A stretch of DNA of 64,000 nucleotides. Source: Eopsaltria australis. Taxonomy: Eukaryota; Chordata; Aves; Passeriformes; Petroicidae. The number at the start of each line of letters is the position of its first letter. Positions within the stretch are counted from its first letter, which is position 1. The notes beneath the pieces are model-generated. The model had not been told where the DNA came from. It was given only the letters and a program-made list of their open reading frames with translations, and searched no databases. Below, piece by piece: positions 61,936-64,000 of this stretch. The position numbers were made by a program, and so were the translations under genes. The stretch covers positions 1,116,001 to 1,180,000 of the forward strand of contig JAVTVJ010000508.1 of the NCBI GenBank assembly GCA_034509425.1, given 5' to 3'.

Positions 61936-63192
61936 AAAGAAAGGGTTCGGTTGACAAAAAAAACCCATGAAGTTTTTAAAACGTGCCAAAAATCTTAAAA
62001 CTATAAAGATAATAAACAAATTCCATAACAGAGTCGGTAGTGTTTGACTGATCCAGCCAGAGATCCCCCAACCTTGGAATAAGTTCTCAAGCCAGTCCTT
62101 GCCTTCAGTCTTCAGTTGGTGAAGTTGGTCCTGCATTTGTCATACTGTCTGGTGGATGTCCTGGGCATGTGAGGAGAGGTTGAAGCAACAAAGTCCCTTG
62201 AACTCCTCACACCCCTGACTGTGAGCAAGGATTAGAAAGTCAGTTGCAGCCCTGTTCTGCAAAGTTGCCTGCCTGGTCATCTCCTCGTCTGCGAGGAGGT
62301 CCGATAACGCCTTGGATGTCAAATTGGCTTGCTTGCCCACCCAACACTCTAGGTGAGAAAGCTCACCAAGGGCCTTTGCTGCTGCCACCCAAGGGAGAAA
62401 TACTGAGGCAGCGACTCTTTTAGAGAAGGACCAGGAGGTCACACTTCTATCACAATTTGCATCCAATTCTAGGGTGGCACGTTTTTGGCGGGCCAGATCT
62501 GTGTGATTCCTCCAGGCTAGTAGTTGGGTCCTTCCCAACGTCAGCATGGATAGCTTGCCGAGTGTACATGGGCCTCCACGCAGTCGAGAGGGGATTCCTG
62601 CCCATACCCGATCACCACAGATGAGGAACACCCCTTTTGGGAGTTCCCTGGGATACATGACGGATGTGGACCGGGTGTTTTCCGCAAAACTGCACCAAAG
62701 CCCTTTCACATACAATTTTTGTCGATAGGGGAAACATCCTTTTTTGGGTCGCCAATTCTGGGGTTCTTCCTTCTCACCGAGGGATCTAGCCAGTTGTATG
62801 TAGGATTAAATTTGGTGCAAAAATTGGGCTTGGCTGACCCCACCAAGTCCAGTTCTTGGGGTTCAGCATGTGTGTGCGGCAGGGTCCAAACCTACATGTC
62901 CCAACTGTGGGCTGGGTGGGCTTTGAGGAAGGTGGAGTGGTATTCTAGTGATGTCCAAGGAATCCCCACCAGGCAGGTCGACATAGGATTCTCTGTGGCA
63001 TACACGTTTAAGCAGAAGTCCTGTTGGCTGACGGACTTGGCCAGGGTGACCCACATGTTCTCCTTGGGCTGCTGCACCAGCCACGGGCTCGCCCGTCACA
63101 TCTGCAGGACCATGACAAGGACTGTGGCAGGGAGGCGGGATGGTAGTGTCATCCTAGGGGTCTATCGACTGGCTATAACTGAAGAAGAATAA
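61930..63192 (-). pseudogene. env: ERV env, alpharetrovirus-like, disrupted
   Basis: Env normally makes surface (SU) and transmembrane (TM) subunits for cell entry. A surface fragment (63077-62892) contains NMWVTLAKSVSQQDFCLN and TCLVGIP. The TM part (62715-62140) has a hydrophobic fusion-peptide-like stretch (SVFLPWVAAAKALG), a heptad region, LQNRAATDF and the CX6CC motif CEEFKGLCC. This order and wording most resemble avian leukosis-type env. A membrane anchor (LLWNLFIIFIVLRFLARF) lies at 62136-61930. Breaks seen: an in-frame TGA (62142-62140) between the CX6CC region and the anchor, a frame change between SU and TM near 62.72-62.89 kb, and an early TGA near 63.09 kb. The cleavage site before the fusion peptide is not clearly furin-like. 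The gene is dead. Confidence 0.88.
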
Positions 63193-63429
63193 ACTCATAT
63201 TAAAATGGAACTTCCTTCTCTCCCCTTTCCTTAAAGTAAATGAGGGTTGGGGTAAGGGAAAACACACAAGGGAAGTCAGAGGGGCAAACAAGGGAAGGGG
63301 GTTTCCCGCAGCAGAATGCAGTTAACATTCTCAGTCCGGGTTATTTTACATTCTCTGTCTCTCAAAAGGTATTTCTCCTGATGGTTCCCTCTTCTTTAGG
63401 GAAGGGTCCTTTTCTTTATTCATCTTTTC

Positions 63430-64000
63430 CAGGCCGACTGCAGCTGACCTTGATCTTCTGTGGCTGAGGCAGCCGTCCCTGGAAAGACACTCGACGAAAG
63501 CTGGTTAACTGGCCTGTATGGTCTGATGTATTTTGTGGGCACCCACTTCGGACCTTTAAGTGTGGACACACACGCATATCCTCACCCCCAGACGATTAGT
63601 GGGAGGGCCCCCTCAATCTGGTGGGTCTCAGGGTCCTTGATCAGCACCGGTGGATGTTCTTTTAATTTGGTAGAGGCTGAATTAGAAAAGTGCCAGAACA
63701 CAGGGGGAACGGGCTCTTCTTTTGAACAATTAAAAAAATTAATTGTGAAGAGCGCTATACAGAGTCGCTCAATGGGCAATCTATTGTCTGTACCTCCCTG
63801 CTGCTGCTGAAGGACTCTTTTGAGGGTCTGGTGTGCCCTCTCCACAATCGCCTGTCCAGTGGGGGAGTGGGGGATGCTGGTGAAATGGGACACTCCCCAT
63901 GACTGGAAAAACTCTCTGAGTTGGGAAAAGGTATACGTGGGTTCATTGTCCATTTTTATGTGTTTGGGTGTGCCCAACACTGAAAAGGCCATGAGAGAGT
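63430..64000 (-). pseudogene. pol (IN fragment): ERV integrase, betaretrovirus-like, partial at window end
   Basis: The right edge of the window cuts into the catalytic core. The visible frame (63992-63582) has KMDNEPTYT, holding the second catalytic Asp, and SPTGQAIVERAHQTLK, holding the catalytic Glu, exactly 35 residues apart as in D,D-35-E integrases. The C-terminal DNA-binding part follows but is split by an in-frame TGA (63584-63582) just after LPLIVWG; the same frame continues with PKWVPTKYIRPYRP. Class is betaretrovirus-like by wording. Together with the env and LTR to its left it forms one minus-strand provirus whose 5' half is outside the window. Confidence 0.92.

Noticed and set aside
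62719..63192. 157-codon plus-strand frame
   Set aside because: Antisense shadow of the minus-strand env remnant, which has clear SU and TM motifs.

Overview
The window is vertebrate nuclear DNA, almost certainly from a bird and possibly a songbird (the songbird guess is weak). It is AT-rich and intron/intergenic-like, with two GC/CpG-rich promoter islands. It has several CR1 LINE fragments with typical avian 3' ends, and a retrovirus cluster whose env resembles avian alpharetroviruses. No bacterial, phage or CRISPR features are present.

Two host genes can be supported, both on the minus strand. GPR85 (SREB2, an orphan brain GPCR, 370 aa, complete) lies at 30971-32083 in one coding exon. A convincing splice acceptor (exon starts at 32258) and a separate donor (exon ends at 33490) point to a 5' UTR exon inside the CpG island at about 33.56-35.26 kb. 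SMIM30 (61-aa membrane micropeptide) lies at 54411-54596, with an acceptor at 54667 and a probable non-coding first exon in a second CpG island at 55.19-55.91 kb.

The left 30 kb and the 36-47 kb and 50-54 kb stretches hold no gene that I can recognise. They carry CR1 fragments (2.44-3.56, 14.87-15.57, 21.23-21.29, 47.55-47.62 and 49.18-50.06 kb), simple repeats and a few hairpins. At 17.58-17.96 kb a class III (ERVL-like) integrase fragment is fused directly to a 19-nt poly(A) tract preceded by an AATAAA signal. This looks like a chimeric retrocopy made by template switching.

From 57.6 kb to the end lies a nested endogenous retrovirus cluster. A plus-strand betaretrovirus-like provirus (LTR, Lys-type primer binding site, matrix and capsid pieces of gag) is interrupted by two minus-strand LTRs. 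Its capsid region is then cut by a third minus-strand provirus (3' LTR, polypurine tract, env with alpharetrovirus-like transmembrane subunit, integrase), which runs off the window. All coding parts of both proviruses are broken by stops or frameshifts.

The most unusual signal is that all four LTRs, in both orientations, keep an exact three-unit heat-shock element (GAAnnTTCnnGAA or its complement) in U3, next to CCAAT/ATTGG boxes. This suggests a family of avian LTRs with a heat-shock-type promoter.
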